Source of the DNA: Bacillota bacterium
GTDB lineage: Bacteria > Bacillota > Ch66 > Ch109
Assembly: GCA_013178275.1 (NCBI GenBank)
Contig: JABLWZ010000011.1
Span: 25,422 to 89,421, forward strand
DNA: 64,000 bases
Direction of reading: 5' to 3'
Shown in pieces: positions 35,401-44,342 of this stretch. Positions within the stretch are counted from its first letter, which is position 1. Each line of letters starts with the position of its first letter. The position numbers were made by a program, and so were the translations under genes. The notes under the pieces were generated by a model that ran no database searches, had not been told where the DNA came from, and worked only from the letters and a program-made list of their open reading frames with translations.

Positions 35401-38181
35401 CCGTATCCCAAAACCATTGAAAAATATGGCGCCAAACCCTGGACGGACGAGATACCCCAGATCGGGGCTGAAAAACCTCCGGTCTCCAAACCGGATGACA
35501 CCGGAGTAATTGGGCCGGAAGACCCCATGAACACACTGGAAAAGCATGGACTGGGAGGGGAAAAGGCGCCGACCGAAGCAGCCCAGCCCCAGGGTGAAGT
35601 CCCCGCGGCCGGCAAGGAGGACTTGCCCACTCCCGTTTCCAAACCGGAAGACACCGGCGTTATCGGGCCGGAAGACCCCATGAACACGCTGAACCAGCAT
35701 GAACTGGGCGGGAAAACTGTGGACACCCCGGCCGTCTCGGACGAGACGCCGTCCGATTACGGCGAGCCTCCTGCAGCGGCGGGGCCTTCGTCTGACGGCC
35801 TGCCCCAGCACGGAGAAAAGCGTATCCTGACCGGAAAAACGGATGGTCGCAGCATGGAAATCGAGTATAACGCCAAAACCGGCGAGTGGATCAATACCGA
35901 AAGCGGCGGTATAGTCGACCCGGACCGCTTCGAGCAGTGGCAGGAGGACCTGGCCGAAGACTGGAGCCGCTCAGCGGAAGACCTTGAAAAGATGGGGTCC
36001 CGCCAGGATGCCCACAGCAAGGCGATTGACCAGAACCTGGATGACTGGCAGAAGCTGGAGCAGATGCAGAAGGCGGCTGAAAAGCATGGTATCGGCGAAC
36101 CAGGAGGTCCCGGAGACGTTGACAAGGCCATCCAGAAGCTGAAAGACGACATGCTGGCCGGGAAGGAACTCGACCGGGATAAGATGGAGCAGATCAACAA
36201 AATCATCGACGACCGCATAACCGGCGCCACGGCCGCTGATACCGGGGACCGCTGGGAGGAGGTTCCCTGGTACAAGGACCTGGATTCGGCCCTGAAAGCA
36301 AACCTGGAGACGGCCAAAGAATTGGTCACCGGGGAAAAAGACGACGGCAGCATCTCATGGCTGGGGATGGGAGCCAGGGCGGCCATCGGGGCGGCCACCG
36401 GGGGAACCTCGGAGTATGTCATGACCGTGGCGGAAGCCATGAGCCGCATCAAAGACTCGGTAGACAAGGGCGAGAGCGATATTAGGGCGGTCGCCAAAGC
36501 CATCGGGCAGTTGATCCTGGAAGAGGCCGGAGGCGAACTGATTGGAGCCGCCGGCGGCAAGGCCATGAAGGGCTTTGCAGATACCTTCCCCAACTTCACG
36601 CAGAAGGCGGGAGATGTGGCTGAAAAAATCGGCTTGGCAGTCGCTGCCGGCGATTTGATAGCCAGCAGCAAACTGGGGCTGATAAGCAAGCAGAGCGCCG
36701 AGGAGGCCCTGTCTAATCTGGCCAAACAGATGGACGACATAGGCGCCGGCGGGCTGAGAAAGGTTTTCGACGACAAGGTTGCCGAGGCGGGCCTCAAGGT
36801 GGCCAGCGCGGACGACCTGGCCAAGGCATTTGGCAAGGGAACGGCCGAAGGTGCTGACGATCTGGGCAAAGCTGTCGGCAAGGCGGCGGCGGGCAGCGGC
36901 GACGAAATAGCCGGAGGGGCCGGCCGGGCGGCCGATGGACCCGACCTACCCGCCCAAAAAGGCGCCGGAGCGGCGGACGAGGCAGCCGAGGCGGCGGGCA
37001 AAACCGCTCCGGTCGACCGGCCGGCCAGCGGTGCCCGTACGGAGGCGGAGGTGCTAAACGACCCCAGGGCGGTGGCTAAAGCGGAAAAATCCCTGCAGGA
37101 GAACATGGACGGCTTCGATAAGATGCCCGATGCCAAGAAGCAGGAACTGATCAAGGAACAGGCCGTTTACGACGAATACCAGCTGCAGGCTGAAGAGAAA
37201 AACTGGGAGCTGGCCGACAAGGTGCAGCGGGGCGAAAAGCTCAGCGTAGAAGATGTTCTGAAGATGAAATCCGACCCGGCGGCGATGAGAAAGCTGAAAG
37301 AGATCCAGGAGATCGACGGCCTGGGAGCCGAACTGGGCGACCGCGGCGCCAAAGATTTACAGATCAAGTACAATGAAACCCTAAACAAAAATGTATACGA
37401 GCCCAGCTACAAGGATGTGCGGGACGCGCTGAAGGATAAATACGGAGAAGTCAGGGTGGACACGATCAGAACACCCGGCAAGGAATATCACCCCTGGGAC
37501 ATCAACACCGACAACGACATCATCGCCCAGTACAAGGTGGTGCGAAACGGAAAAGAGGAGTGGGTGGAGATACCCCGCGGCGAATGGGAGGATACCTACT
37601 TCAAGTCCTACGCGCAGAACAGCGGCTTCGATCCCCAGGACGCGGCCAAAAAATTTCCCGATGAAGACTGGAGGAAAATGTCACAGGCGGAACAGTACCG
37701 CAAATGGGGAGAACTGCACGGGGAAAGCCCCACGGACGTGTATCACCCCGAGGGTGCCCGGGACTTCAGCACCCAGCGGACTTCCATGTTGGACGGCCAG
37801 GCCCCGGATAAGGCGGCCGCCGCCCAGGCGGCCAGAGGGAAGGGCGCGCTGCTCGACTCTGAAGGCCTGGGATTGATGGAAAAGAACAAAATCAACCACT
37901 ACTGGGAAAAGGGCGACATCAAGAGCCAGACCGAGGCCATGGAGCAGCTTCGCAAGGCCTCGTCCCAGGCGCAGAACCTGGAACAGGGATACAAGAACAT
38001 GGGCTACAAGATAGCCGACATGCCGGCTAACATGAAAGAGGGCATCAAGGCGGTCAATGACAACAGCCTGTCCCCGGCCGTACGGGCCGCCCGGCTGGCC
38101 GAACTGGGCTATGACAGCCCGGGAGATTTCGTGGATAAGCTGACCAGCCGCATCGGTGCGTTAAGAGCCGCTCAAAAATGA
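32470..38181 (+). CDS. Giant secreted protein with GFDK pentapeptide repeats, cassette B
   Basis: 1903 residues, the largest gene in the window. The order is: signal peptide (1-40, ending ALAG); an N-terminal domain; a beta-sandwich (about 219-333, GKVYGPWKVS, VPAGTYTIIDSDP) like that of the cassette A protein; a SIPGPSN motif and a Gly/Ala hydrophobic segment (371-410); four G-I-I-V-DTA motifs (455-530); about 50 regular pentads of type GF(D/N)K(A/E/T) at 549-794 and some 20 looser GY-D pentads to about 916; two near-identical DTGVIGPEDPMNTL blocks (about 1003-1083); an Ala/Gly-rich segment (about 1300-1380); and a charged C-terminal region of about 380 residues. The TTG at 32470 is chosen because TGGAGGTGAG precedes it by a few bases. 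The layout resembles a polymorphic-toxin or surface-display protein, but I recognise no catalytic domain. Confidence 0.7.
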   Translation: MSILNLGRTRKRLKKFFLPMMALTAAVVMLAAAFFPGTALAGNIGDVVTEVAKANYSSPEFDFGSEDATGLNIKLHAGYGNLSKGYGGVSVLGPTDAAGMKAMLQYIDGEANHTSIQTTRMKGCEVREYTMSDGTGVGVILPDYFITVETYKSGNSQAVDFQNAKRIAQQVLDGLERNGLLSQAAPDIEAADPAKKEQSDKPAAAATGKPLDEPVKIADTMNIYGVSSGPTAPTTFSVSSPHLVTFITTYHWNSARGAPGGTIALKGGDGKVYGPWKVSTRPGQGGVPNAYWEVFPNIVVPAGTYTIIDSDPTTWSQNQQSGGRGMGEVKATPHFEAAGGSSGGTGKRTSDGSAAGSGWAASPAGVGSVGSIPGPSNTTEAVVGVAVPGLIATGLGALAGLGGGGGGFAPSGGIPFSPTGGGPYPGAGGGGAQHSAAIQEVGQPGRRRDEPAPIPGIIVDTAEMGQGAIGAPSGDGLIVDTAHEAAVFVRPEPGIIIDTADEAAILIKPDSKTVTDGAGGGIVIDTSALDDRGEAGAEAQTKGVIEESGYDREGYNSEGFDKAGFDKEGFDKAGFNKEGFDKAGFDKAGFDKAGFNKEGFDKAGFDKAGFDKAGFNKEGFDKTGFDKEGFDKAGFNKAGFNKEGFDKTGFDKEGFDKTGFNKEGFDKTGFNKEGFDKTGFNKEGFDKTGFNKEGFDKAGFNKEGFDKAGFNKEGFDKEGFDKSGFNKEGFDKAGFNKEGFDKTGFNKEGFDKAGFNKEGFDKAGFDKEGFDKSGFDKEGFDKAGFDKEGFNKEGLKKEDAEKAAPDKEEPGKAGSGKKAADKAEVDKEGPAKDGYDKDGYDKDGYDRDGRDEYGFGKDGFNENGVDKDGYDREGFDYEGYSCGGYDPWGYDKQGYDKDGYHWSGYNADGYNRSGRHWTENPYEKGSPFDVITGSSSPFAEDRDVIASVSVELDENGRIIGGKNLADSWKPEKPPLGEPYPKTIEKYGAKPWTDEIPQIGAEKPPVSKPDDTGVIGPEDPMNTLEKHGLGGEKAPTEAAQPQGEVPAAGKEDLPTPVSKPEDTGVIGPEDPMNTLNQHELGGKTVDTPAVSDETPSDYGEPPAAAGPSSDGLPQHGEKRILTGKTDGRSMEIEYNAKTGEWINTESGGIVDPDRFEQWQEDLAEDWSRSAEDLEKMGSRQDAHSKAIDQNLDDWQKLEQMQKAAEKHGIGEPGGPGDVDKAIQKLKDDMLAGKELDRDKMEQINKIIDDRITGATAADTGDRWEEVPWYKDLDSALKANLETAKELVTGEKDDGSISWLGMGARAAIGAATGGTSEYVMTVAEAMSRIKDSVDKGESDIRAVAKAIGQLILEEAGGELIGAAGGKAMKGFADTFPNFTQKAGDVAEKIGLAVAAGDLIASSKLGLISKQSAEEALSNLAKQMDDIGAGGLRKVFDDKVAEAGLKVASADDLAKAFGKGTAEGADDLGKAVGKAAAGSGDEIAGGAGRAADGPDLPAQKGAGAADEAAEAAGKTAPVDRPASGARTEAEVLNDPRAVAKAEKSLQENMDGFDKMPDAKKQELIKEQAVYDEYQLQAEEKNWELADKVQRGEKLSVEDVLKMKSDPAAMRKLKEIQEIDGLGAELGDRGAKDLQIKYNETLNKNVYEPSYKDVRDALKDKYGEVRVDTIRTPGKEYHPWDINTDNDIIAQYKVVRNGKEEWVEIPRGEWEDTYFKSYAQNSGFDPQDAAKKFPDEDWRKMSQAEQYRKWGELHGESPTDVYHPEGARDFSTQRTSMLDGQAPDKAAAAQAARGKGALLDSEGLGLMEKNKINHYWEKGDIKSQTEAMEQLRKASSQAQNLEQGYKNMGYKIADMPANMKEGIKAVNDNSLSPAVRAARLAELGYDSPGDFVDKLTSRIGALRAAQK
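34108..35217 (+). repeat. 15-bp coding repeats (GFDK pentads)
   Basis: About 50 near-perfect 15-base units, often paired into 30-base units (GGCTTCGATAAAGC / GGGTTTAATAAAGA type), occupy 34108-34850; looser units follow to 35217. The copies differ mainly at third codon positions and at the variable fifth residue (Ala, Glu, Thr or Ser). That indicates selection on the protein as well as repeat expansion. All six frames stay open over long stretches because of the short period. Confidence 0.9.
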
Positions 38182-38231
38182 GAAACAGCAAATTAATAAA
38201 CTGTTGTTGAGCAGGGTAAGGAGGTATGAAA

Positions 38232-39350
38232 ATGGGCATGAATCAAGGTCCGGCGAACATCGAGGTTTTCAAGCTGGCGCCGGGGGATATCGACCATTTG
38301 TTCAGACGCTCGGGAGTGCCAGGCAATCTACTAGCGAACTTTCGATACAACGCGGAGCAGGCGGCGGTCAGCAGCCCGTCGCAGTGGTTCAAGGCTTTGA
38401 CGGAGAATCCCGTCTTCCCGGCGGTTACCCGGCAGCTTTTGGCGCCGGATCTGAAGATTTCATTCCATACCGGCGGGAGCCACGCGGCGGAAGACCAGTA
38501 TCACGCCCTGCTTTCCAGGGAAAGCAGCACGGTTTTAGGACTGTTTGTCAATTCGGAGGGATACTTGCTGCTGATGCTTTTCCCGGACGGGGAGTCCTTC
38601 CTGGAATGGTGGGCCGGAATCTATGCCTCCCCGGGCATGGGCGATTACCCGGCGGTATTCGACGGCGGTCTTCTGGAAACCGAGGTCCTGGTCTGCGCCC
38701 TGCACTGCATCGATCTATACCGCCGCTTCTATCTGGAGAGCATGCTGGATTACCGCGCTGCCGGCGTTGATCTCTCCATAAGCACCGCGGATTTCGTGCA
38801 GCTGTTGAAACGGTCGCTGGCCAGCGGCGACAAACGCTGGCTGCTGCCAACCCTGTACGAACTCACCCCGGGATTAAAACAGGTCCCGGTGGCTCTAAAA
38901 CCGGAGCACCTGAAGAAGATCAAGGAACTGGGCTTTATCACCGGCAAAGAGTCTGTTTTTACCCTGGGGGAACGCTCCCGGCTGATGGGGACCGAATTCG
39001 TCAGTACCTGGATGAACGCCACCGGCTGGCAGGCCAGCGCGCTGATCCAGGGTCAGGAGAGGAGCCTGTCCAGGGTATTCCTGGCCGCGACCGCCTTTGC
39101 CAACCACCTGTTTTCTTTCGAGACCGGCAGCGGGGGAGAAGGACGTTTCCGTCACCAGGCCGCCAGCGCTTCTCAACTGGCGGGGACTCTGCGGCAGTGG
39201 CTGGAAACGGTAAAAAAGGTGACCGGCAGCGCGCCGGCTTCGGCCAAACCCGCCGAGGACGCCGCCCCCCGGGCCAGTTTCTGCGGACAGTGCGGAAGTG
39301 CGATTAGGCCGGGTAAAAAGTTCTGCAGCAGATGCGGGGCTTCTATATGA
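38232..39350 (+). CDS. Soluble protein with C-terminal zinc ribbon
   Basis: 372 residues without membrane spans. The bulk is mixed alpha/beta with no motif I can name (a central FVNSEGYLLLMLFPDGESFLEWW stretch is notable). The end is a zinc ribbon, FCGQCGSAIRPGKKFCSRCGASI, separated by an Ala/Pro linker. The ATG at 38232 lies seven bases after AAGGAGG; an ATG two codons earlier is too close. It directly follows the giant protein gene and could be its cytoplasmic chaperone or targeting factor. This is inferred only from order and from the adaptor-like ribbon. Confidence 0.6.
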   Translation: MGMNQGPANIEVFKLAPGDIDHLFRRSGVPGNLLANFRYNAEQAAVSSPSQWFKALTENPVFPAVTRQLLAPDLKISFHTGGSHAAEDQYHALLSRESSTVLGLFVNSEGYLLLMLFPDGESFLEWWAGIYASPGMGDYPAVFDGGLLETEVLVCALHCIDLYRRFYLESMLDYRAAGVDLSISTADFVQLLKRSLASGDKRWLLPTLYELTPGLKQVPVALKPEHLKKIKELGFITGKESVFTLGERSRLMGTEFVSTWMNATGWQASALIQGQERSLSRVFLAATAFANHLFSFETGSGGEGRFRHQAASASQLAGTLRQWLETVKKVTGSAPASAKPAEDAAPRASFCGQCGSAIRPGKKFCSRCGASI

Positions 39351-39373
39351 ATCAATGAGCGGGGTGAAAGCGT

Positions 39374-40390
39374 ATGGGAGATGTCAAGATTTGCCGCCGG
39401 TGCGGAAGCAAGACGGCGTCTATGGATAGATTCTGCGGGGAATGCGGTTTTGATACCCTGGCCGCCAGCAATCAGGTGCAGCCAGTGCAAGTTCAGCCGC
39501 CGGCCGCTCCACCGCCCAATGTCCATCAAAATCAGGCCGGGCCGCCGGCCGCGCCGCCGCAGCCTCCGGTCGGCTCGGGTTCGGGCAGCAGGAACGCGCT
39601 TATCATAATGATAGCCGTCCTGGCCATCGTGTTCCTGGGCGGAGGGGGACTCTACTGGTGGTTTTCCCGCGAGGAAGGCCCAACCCAGGTGGCCTCACCC
39701 TCGGTGGAAAAAAATACCGCGCAGACTTCCACCCAAGCTCCAGCTTCATCGACCCCAGCTTCACAGACTCCGGAGGTACCGGCCGCCGCAGAAGTCGATT
39801 TGAGCCGGGCCTCCACCTACCTGTCGGAACCGGGCATCAAGTGCACCTTTTTCGTGAATTACCCGGACGGAACGGCGGGGGTGGTGGAACGCGTCAGCGC
39901 CCGGGTGGTGCCCGCTGAAGCGGTGCGGGTGAGCGAGGTGGAAACCGGGGTGGACATGGGAGAAGCCTTCGGGCACGGCTTCCATTACGTGGAACGGCCG
40001 GACGGGACCTACTACATCATGGACCAGACTCCCATGGAAATCTTCCCGGTCCTTAAAAACAACCTGTACGTGGGCCAGACCTGGGACTACCAGGATGAGT
40101 TTGGGAAAATCACGTGGACCGTGGTGGACATGGGCGTGGACCTGAAACTGGATTTTACCACCTTCGAGGACTGCCTGCTGGTGAAGGAAGACAACCAGGC
40201 GGCGGAATTTCAGTCCGTCACCTATTATGCCCCCGGGCGCGGCATCGTTCGGGTCAGGAACCTGGCCGGGTCATCGGACTATTACAAGATGACCGCCTAT
40301 ACCCGGATTGACGAGGCCCAGGCGGCCGGCATCGTGAAAAAGTGGTCCCCCAATCATGCTGATATCAGAGATGACCGCACCCAGTATTAG
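39374..40390 (+). CDS. Single-span membrane protein with N-terminal zinc ribbon
   Basis: 338 residues. A cytoplasmic zinc ribbon (CRRCGSKTASMDRFCGECG) is followed by a Pro/Gln-rich linker, one membrane span (ALIIMIAVLAIVFLGGGGLYWW, about residues 75-97), a Ser/Thr/Pro-rich stalk and an extracytoplasmic beta-rich domain (TFFVNYPDG, VGQTWDYQDEFGKITWTV, then APGRGIVRVRNL). The C-terminal domain resembles domains in clostridial lipoproteins that end in 'ApGvG.V'. The ATG follows GGGGTGAAAG. It forms a pair with the upstream ribbon protein. Confidence 0.6.
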   Translation: MGDVKICRRCGSKTASMDRFCGECGFDTLAASNQVQPVQVQPPAAPPPNVHQNQAGPPAAPPQPPVGSGSGSRNALIIMIAVLAIVFLGGGGLYWWFSREEGPTQVASPSVEKNTAQTSTQAPASSTPASQTPEVPAAAEVDLSRASTYLSEPGIKCTFFVNYPDGTAGVVERVSARVVPAEAVRVSEVETGVDMGEAFGHGFHYVERPDGTYYIMDQTPMEIFPVLKNNLYVGQTWDYQDEFGKITWTVVDMGVDLKLDFTTFEDCLLVKEDNQAAEFQSVTYYAPGRGIVRVRNLAGSSDYYKMTAYTRIDEAQAAGIVKKWSPNHADIRDDRTQY

Positions 40391-40520
40391 CAGGGCTGTC
40401 TATGAACGGGACAAACACGGTTTTTCAAATATACGCTGAAATTTTATCCGGGGTAAGAGCGCGCTCCTACCCCTCAATTATAACGTAGATACAAAATCGG
40501 GCGAACAAGGGGGTCTTAAC

Positions 40521-41777
40521 ATGCCGGTTGCTTCAGGGCGGATGGAATTATGGCGGCGGCTGGCCTTACTGCTTGGTGTACTGGTGGGTGTGGGGCTGTT
40601 CTTTTATGTCGCGCCGGAGATGGTCAGCGTAAGAGCGGTGAATTGGGAGCAGGAGCAGGCGGACGAACTGAGGCCGTACAGCGGATTCGTCACCCAGGAA
40701 GAAAGACGGCTCGGTCAGCTGCCGCTGGCCGAGTATATCAGGGAAAAGACCGGCGGCCGGGTTGCCCCCTTGGATTATCAGCAGTGGGGAGTTTTTTTCC
40801 GGCAGGTGCAGTTGGCCAGCAGCGGACGATACGATGATTCCACTTACGGCGACCGGGTCAGCGAGAAGGACAAAGACGATTTCTGGAAACCGACTGGGCT
40901 GGTATGGGTCTATTTTAAGCCCGGGGAACTTTCCTTTGCCGAGTGGGGACTGCTTCCGGTGGACGGGGATCAGCTTTATGTAAGCACCACCGCCGGGGGT
41001 AAAACCGCCTATCTGCTTTTGTACTATCAGGACTACCACGCAAGTTTAAACGCTTTTTCCAATCCGTACCGGTCTGCGCCGGGATGGCTCTATCACCCTT
41101 ACCGCAATGCAGGGATAGGAGTTATAGCCTTTGGCCTGCTGCTCTATATATTCTTACCTCGCCGCCGGAGCCGGCCGGAGGATATCGCCTACTCCCGGGG
41201 TAGCATGCTGGCGGGTGATGTCGCGGCGGTGATACTGCTGCTGCCTTTTTACGTGCTGCCCTTTATAATCAGCGGAGGGACGGTGCAGGCGTTTACCGCC
41301 ATGTGGCCCATCACCCTGGCCATGTGGCTTTTGGCCTTTTTAAGCGTGGCGCTGCTCTATTACAATGCCTGGAATTCGTCGTACCGGATCGAGCTGACCC
41401 CGGGCGCGCTGCACTTGGTAACGTTCAAAGGCGTCCGGGAATGCCGTTTTGATGAAATAACCGCGGCCAATATAGTATCCCTGAGAAACCCCGGCTGGTT
41501 CCGCAAGCTGTTTCTCGCCGTGGCCCTGCTGTCCCTGTTCAGCGGGCGGGGTGGCTCTCTCCAGCCGGCCGGCAGCGCCCTGCTGGCAGAAAGCGCCGCT
41601 TACAGCGGGCTGGAAATTCAAGCGGGAGGCGGAAAACCTCTCTACATCTGGTTCAGCGACCAGAGGGGCGCCGTCATCATTCCCAACTTCGAAAGGGTGC
41701 TGCAGGCCATCGAGGCGGCCGGCGTGCGGATCAACCAGGAACCGCGCGAAATTGAAGGATTTTCCATGTTCATGTAA
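40521..41777 (+). CDS. Multi-span membrane protein with PH-like domain
   Basis: 418 residues. One N-terminal span is followed by an extracytoplasmic part of about 170 residues, then SAPGWLYHPYRNAGIGVIAFGLLLYIF, two further spans, and a C-terminal cytoplasmic beta-rich domain (SSYRIELTPGALHLVTF, ECRFDEITAANIVSLRN) of PH-like type. A fragment of a sister gene, with the same GWLYHPY motif and following span, remains at 45572. The ATG follows AAGGGGGTC. Function unknown; it probably belongs to the cluster's membrane complex. Confidence 0.6.
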   Translation: MPVASGRMELWRRLALLLGVLVGVGLFFYVAPEMVSVRAVNWEQEQADELRPYSGFVTQEERRLGQLPLAEYIREKTGGRVAPLDYQQWGVFFRQVQLASSGRYDDSTYGDRVSEKDKDDFWKPTGLVWVYFKPGELSFAEWGLLPVDGDQLYVSTTAGGKTAYLLLYYQDYHASLNAFSNPYRSAPGWLYHPYRNAGIGVIAFGLLLYIFLPRRRSRPEDIAYSRGSMLAGDVAAVILLLPFYVLPFIISGGTVQAFTAMWPITLAMWLLAFLSVALLYYNAWNSSYRIELTPGALHLVTFKGVRECRFDEITAANIVSLRNPGWFRKLFLAVALLSLFSGRGGSLQPAGSALLAESAAYSGLEIQAGGGKPLYIWFSDQRGAVIIPNFERVLQAIEAAGVRINQEPREIEGFSMFM

Positions 41778-41842
41778 AGGAAGTAAAATACCGTTCCCCG
41801 ACGAGTATGAACGATGCGATTAAAGGAGAGGGAGGAAGGAAG

Positions 41843-42403
41843 ATGTTGGGCGGAATCATTGCTGTCGGCGCCCTGGTGCTTTTCGCGGGTGTGTTTCTGA
41901 TCGCCACCTATAACGGTCTGGTGAAGCTGCGGCAGAGGGTGCAGAACGCCTGGTCGCAGGTCGATGTCCAGTTGAAGCGGCGCTACGATTTGATCCCCAA
42001 TCTGGTGAACGCGGTCAAGGGATACGCGCAGCACGAGAGGACGACCCTGGAAGATGTGACCCAGGCGAGAAACGCGGCTGTCGCGGCCGGCAGCGTGCGC
42101 GACCGGGTGCAGGCGGAAAATATGCTGAGCGGGGCTCTAAAGTCCCTGTTCGCCGTGGCCGAGGCCTATCCCGAACTGAAGGCCAACACCAATTTCCTGC
42201 AGCTTCAGGCGGAACTCAGCGATACCGAAAGCAAGGTCGCTTTTGCCCGACAGTTTTATAACGATACGGTGCAAAACTTCAACACCAGAATAGAACTGTT
42301 CCCGACCAATCTGGTGGCCGGCATGATGGGATTCGGGACGGCGGATTATTTCACCCTCCAGGGCGAGCCGGAAGCCCGGTCGGCTGTCCAGGTAAATTTC
42401 TAA
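41843..42403 (+). CDS. lemA: LemA family protein
   Basis: 186 residues with one N-terminal membrane anchor (GGIIAVGALVLFAGVFLIATY) and a long helical body. The conserved LemA patterns are all present: YNGLVKLRQRVQNAWSQVDV, LKRRYDLIPNLV, VKGYAQHE, and LQAELSDTESKVAFARQFYND. The ATG at 41843 follows GGAGAGGGAGGAAGG. LemA with a following DUF2207/TPM-type gene is a common pair in bacteria. Its role is not established; envelope quality control or stress has been suggested for the family. Confidence 0.92.
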   Translation: MLGGIIAVGALVLFAGVFLIATYNGLVKLRQRVQNAWSQVDVQLKRRYDLIPNLVNAVKGYAQHERTTLEDVTQARNAAVAAGSVRDRVQAENMLSGALKSLFAVAEAYPELKANTNFLQLQAELSDTESKVAFARQFYNDTVQNFNTRIELFPTNLVAGMMGFGTADYFTLQGEPEARSAVQVNF

Positions 42404-42420
42404 AGGAGCTTCCGTGATCT

Positions 42421-44319
42421 ATGAGAAGAAACATGATTTCCCGGAAACTTAAAACCGTCCTTCTCTGCCTGTGTTTAGGGGCGCTGCTGTCGGCGCTCTG
42501 GCCGGCCGCCGCCCGGGCGGAGCGTTCTTTCACCATGGATAAGGTGCTCGTAGAGACGGAAGTCCTGCCGGACGCCTCTATGATCGTCACGGAGAAACTG
42601 ACCGTAGACTTTTCTGGGCAGTGGAACGGGTTTTATGTAAAGATACCCCAGGGCAGCACACCGGTCCGTGATGTGGCGGTGCGTGAGAACGATAAGCCTT
42701 ACACCTTTAATCCCGGCAAGGATTACGGACCTCCCGGAACTTTTCTGACCAGGACCGAGGGCGGCAGCATGGTGATCGACTGGAGCATATCCGCCCGGGA
42801 TGAGACCCGCACCTTTGACGTTTCGTACCGGGTGGTGAACGCGGTAAAAATACACGACGATGCCGCCGAGCTTTACCGCAAATTCATCGGCGGCGACAAC
42901 CAGGAAAAGATACCGGAGGTGAAGGTGACCCTCAAGCTCCCGGTTGGAGCCGAAAAGTATAAGCCGGGAGAGGACATAAGAATCTGGGGTCACGGCCCGC
43001 TGCAGGGCGAAGTGAACTTCGCCGGCGCCGATACTATCAGTTGGGGCGTCACCGACCTTCCCGTCCGCACGTTCCTGGAAGGCCGGGTCGTCATGCCGAC
43101 AGCCCTGTTCCCCAAGGCCCCCCCGGAGGCCCATACCGGCCGGGCCGCGCTCGCCGGCATACTGGCCGAAGAGGAAGACTGGGCCCGGGACGCCAACCGA
43201 CAGCGCTGGCTGGCTCGGGCGGAGATGGCCGGGGCGGCGGCCCTTATAGTTATCACCATCGGAATCGTATTTCTCCTGTGGCGCAGGTACGGGCGCGCCC
43301 ATGCCGTCCAGTTCGACGGCCCTTACTACCGGGACCTTCCGGCACCATACAGCCCGGCGGAACTGAGCGTGCTCTGGAATCATCAAAGGGTCAAGGGTCA
43401 TGACCTCACCGCCACCCTGCTGGACTTGGCCCGGAGAAAATTCCTGCAGATTGATGAAGAAAATGTGGAAGTACGCGGTCTATTGGGCACTAAAGAGGTG
43501 AAGGCCTATCGCCTCACCTTTCTCGACCCGCCGAACCCCGCCACTATAAGAAGGCCTGAAGACGCCAGGCTGCGGGAACACGAACTGGAACTCCTGGAAT
43601 ACCTGCACCAGACCATCGCCGAAGGCCGCGATTACCTGTACCTGCACGATATAGAAAAATTCTCTAAAAAATACAGCCGGTACTTTTACAACTTCTGGCA
43701 GCGGTGGACCGCGGAATTGAACGCTCGGGGAGAGCAGGCGGGATTTTTCGACCACAGCGGCTGTATGCCCCTGGTTACCCTGCTGCTGGGCCTGGCGCTC
43801 TTTACCCTGGGAGCGATTGTCGTCAACGGCGTGTCAACCATAATGGGCGTTGCCCTGATAATCTCCGGATCCATCATCGGCCTAGCGCCGCGCTCGTTTA
43901 AAAGGCGGTCGTTGTCCGGCCAGGAGGATTTCGCGCGCTGGCAGGCCTTCAAACGCTTTCTCCTGCACTTTTCCCAGATGCAGCGCCACGAGATACCCAG
44001 CCTGATAATCTGGGAACACTATCTGGTCTACGCGGTCACCCTGGGAGTGGCCCGCGAGGTGATGAGCCAGCTCGAACTGGTGTTTCCCAATATGCAGGAT
44101 GGGGACTACCGTTTCGGCCAGGGCTGGTACGTCTATGGGGCCTACACCGGCTTCGACTCGTTTCATAATTCCTTTAATGGTATAGGTGCTGCTGTGGAGC
44201 GTTCCATCAATACAGCCCAGAAGGCGGTCAGCAGGTCATCGTCAGGCTCCGGCGGCGGTGGCGGGTTCTCCGGTGGTGGGGGTGGCGGGGGAGGTGGTTC
44301 GAGCTATGGCGGCCGGTAG
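42421..44319 (+). CDS. DUF2207 domain membrane protein
   Basis: 632 residues. A signal peptide or first span (1-30, ending ARAE) is followed by the DUF2207 extracytoplasmic domain (residues 35-250, with AERSFTMDKVLVETEV and DVSYRVVNAVKIHDD), a membrane span (about 277-297), a cytoplasmic part, two more spans (about 443-480) and a Gly/Ser-rich tail ending SSYGGR. This matches the standard DUF2207 layout, including the Gly-rich end. The LemA gene lies 17 bases upstream, the usual partner. The ATG is about 12 bases from AAAGGAG; another in-frame ATG is four codons later. Confidence 0.9.
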   Translation: MRRNMISRKLKTVLLCLCLGALLSALWPAAARAERSFTMDKVLVETEVLPDASMIVTEKLTVDFSGQWNGFYVKIPQGSTPVRDVAVRENDKPYTFNPGKDYGPPGTFLTRTEGGSMVIDWSISARDETRTFDVSYRVVNAVKIHDDAAELYRKFIGGDNQEKIPEVKVTLKLPVGAEKYKPGEDIRIWGHGPLQGEVNFAGADTISWGVTDLPVRTFLEGRVVMPTALFPKAPPEAHTGRAALAGILAEEEDWARDANRQRWLARAEMAGAAALIVITIGIVFLLWRRYGRAHAVQFDGPYYRDLPAPYSPAELSVLWNHQRVKGHDLTATLLDLARRKFLQIDEENVEVRGLLGTKEVKAYRLTFLDPPNPATIRRPEDARLREHELELLEYLHQTIAEGRDYLYLHDIEKFSKKYSRYFYNFWQRWTAELNARGEQAGFFDHSGCMPLVTLLLGLALFTLGAIVVNGVSTIMGVALIISGSIIGLAPRSFKRRSLSGQEDFARWQAFKRFLLHFSQMQRHEIPSLIIWEHYLVYAVTLGVAREVMSQLELVFPNMQDGDYRFGQGWYVYGAYTGFDSFHNSFNGIGAAVERSINTAQKAVSRSSSGSGGGGGFSGGGGGGGGGSSYGGR

Positions 44320-44342
44320 GCCGGTGTAATCGTGGAATCACG

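Noticed and set aside
35757..37154. 465-codon minus-strand frame (Ser/Ala/Pro-rich)
   Set aside because: It mirrors the G+C-rich codons of the giant protein on the other strand, lacks a ribosome site and has no family resemblance.
42475..43401. 308-codon minus-strand frame inside the DUF2207 gene
   Set aside because: It is a shadow of a well-recognised gene in G+C-rich sequence, with no start signals.
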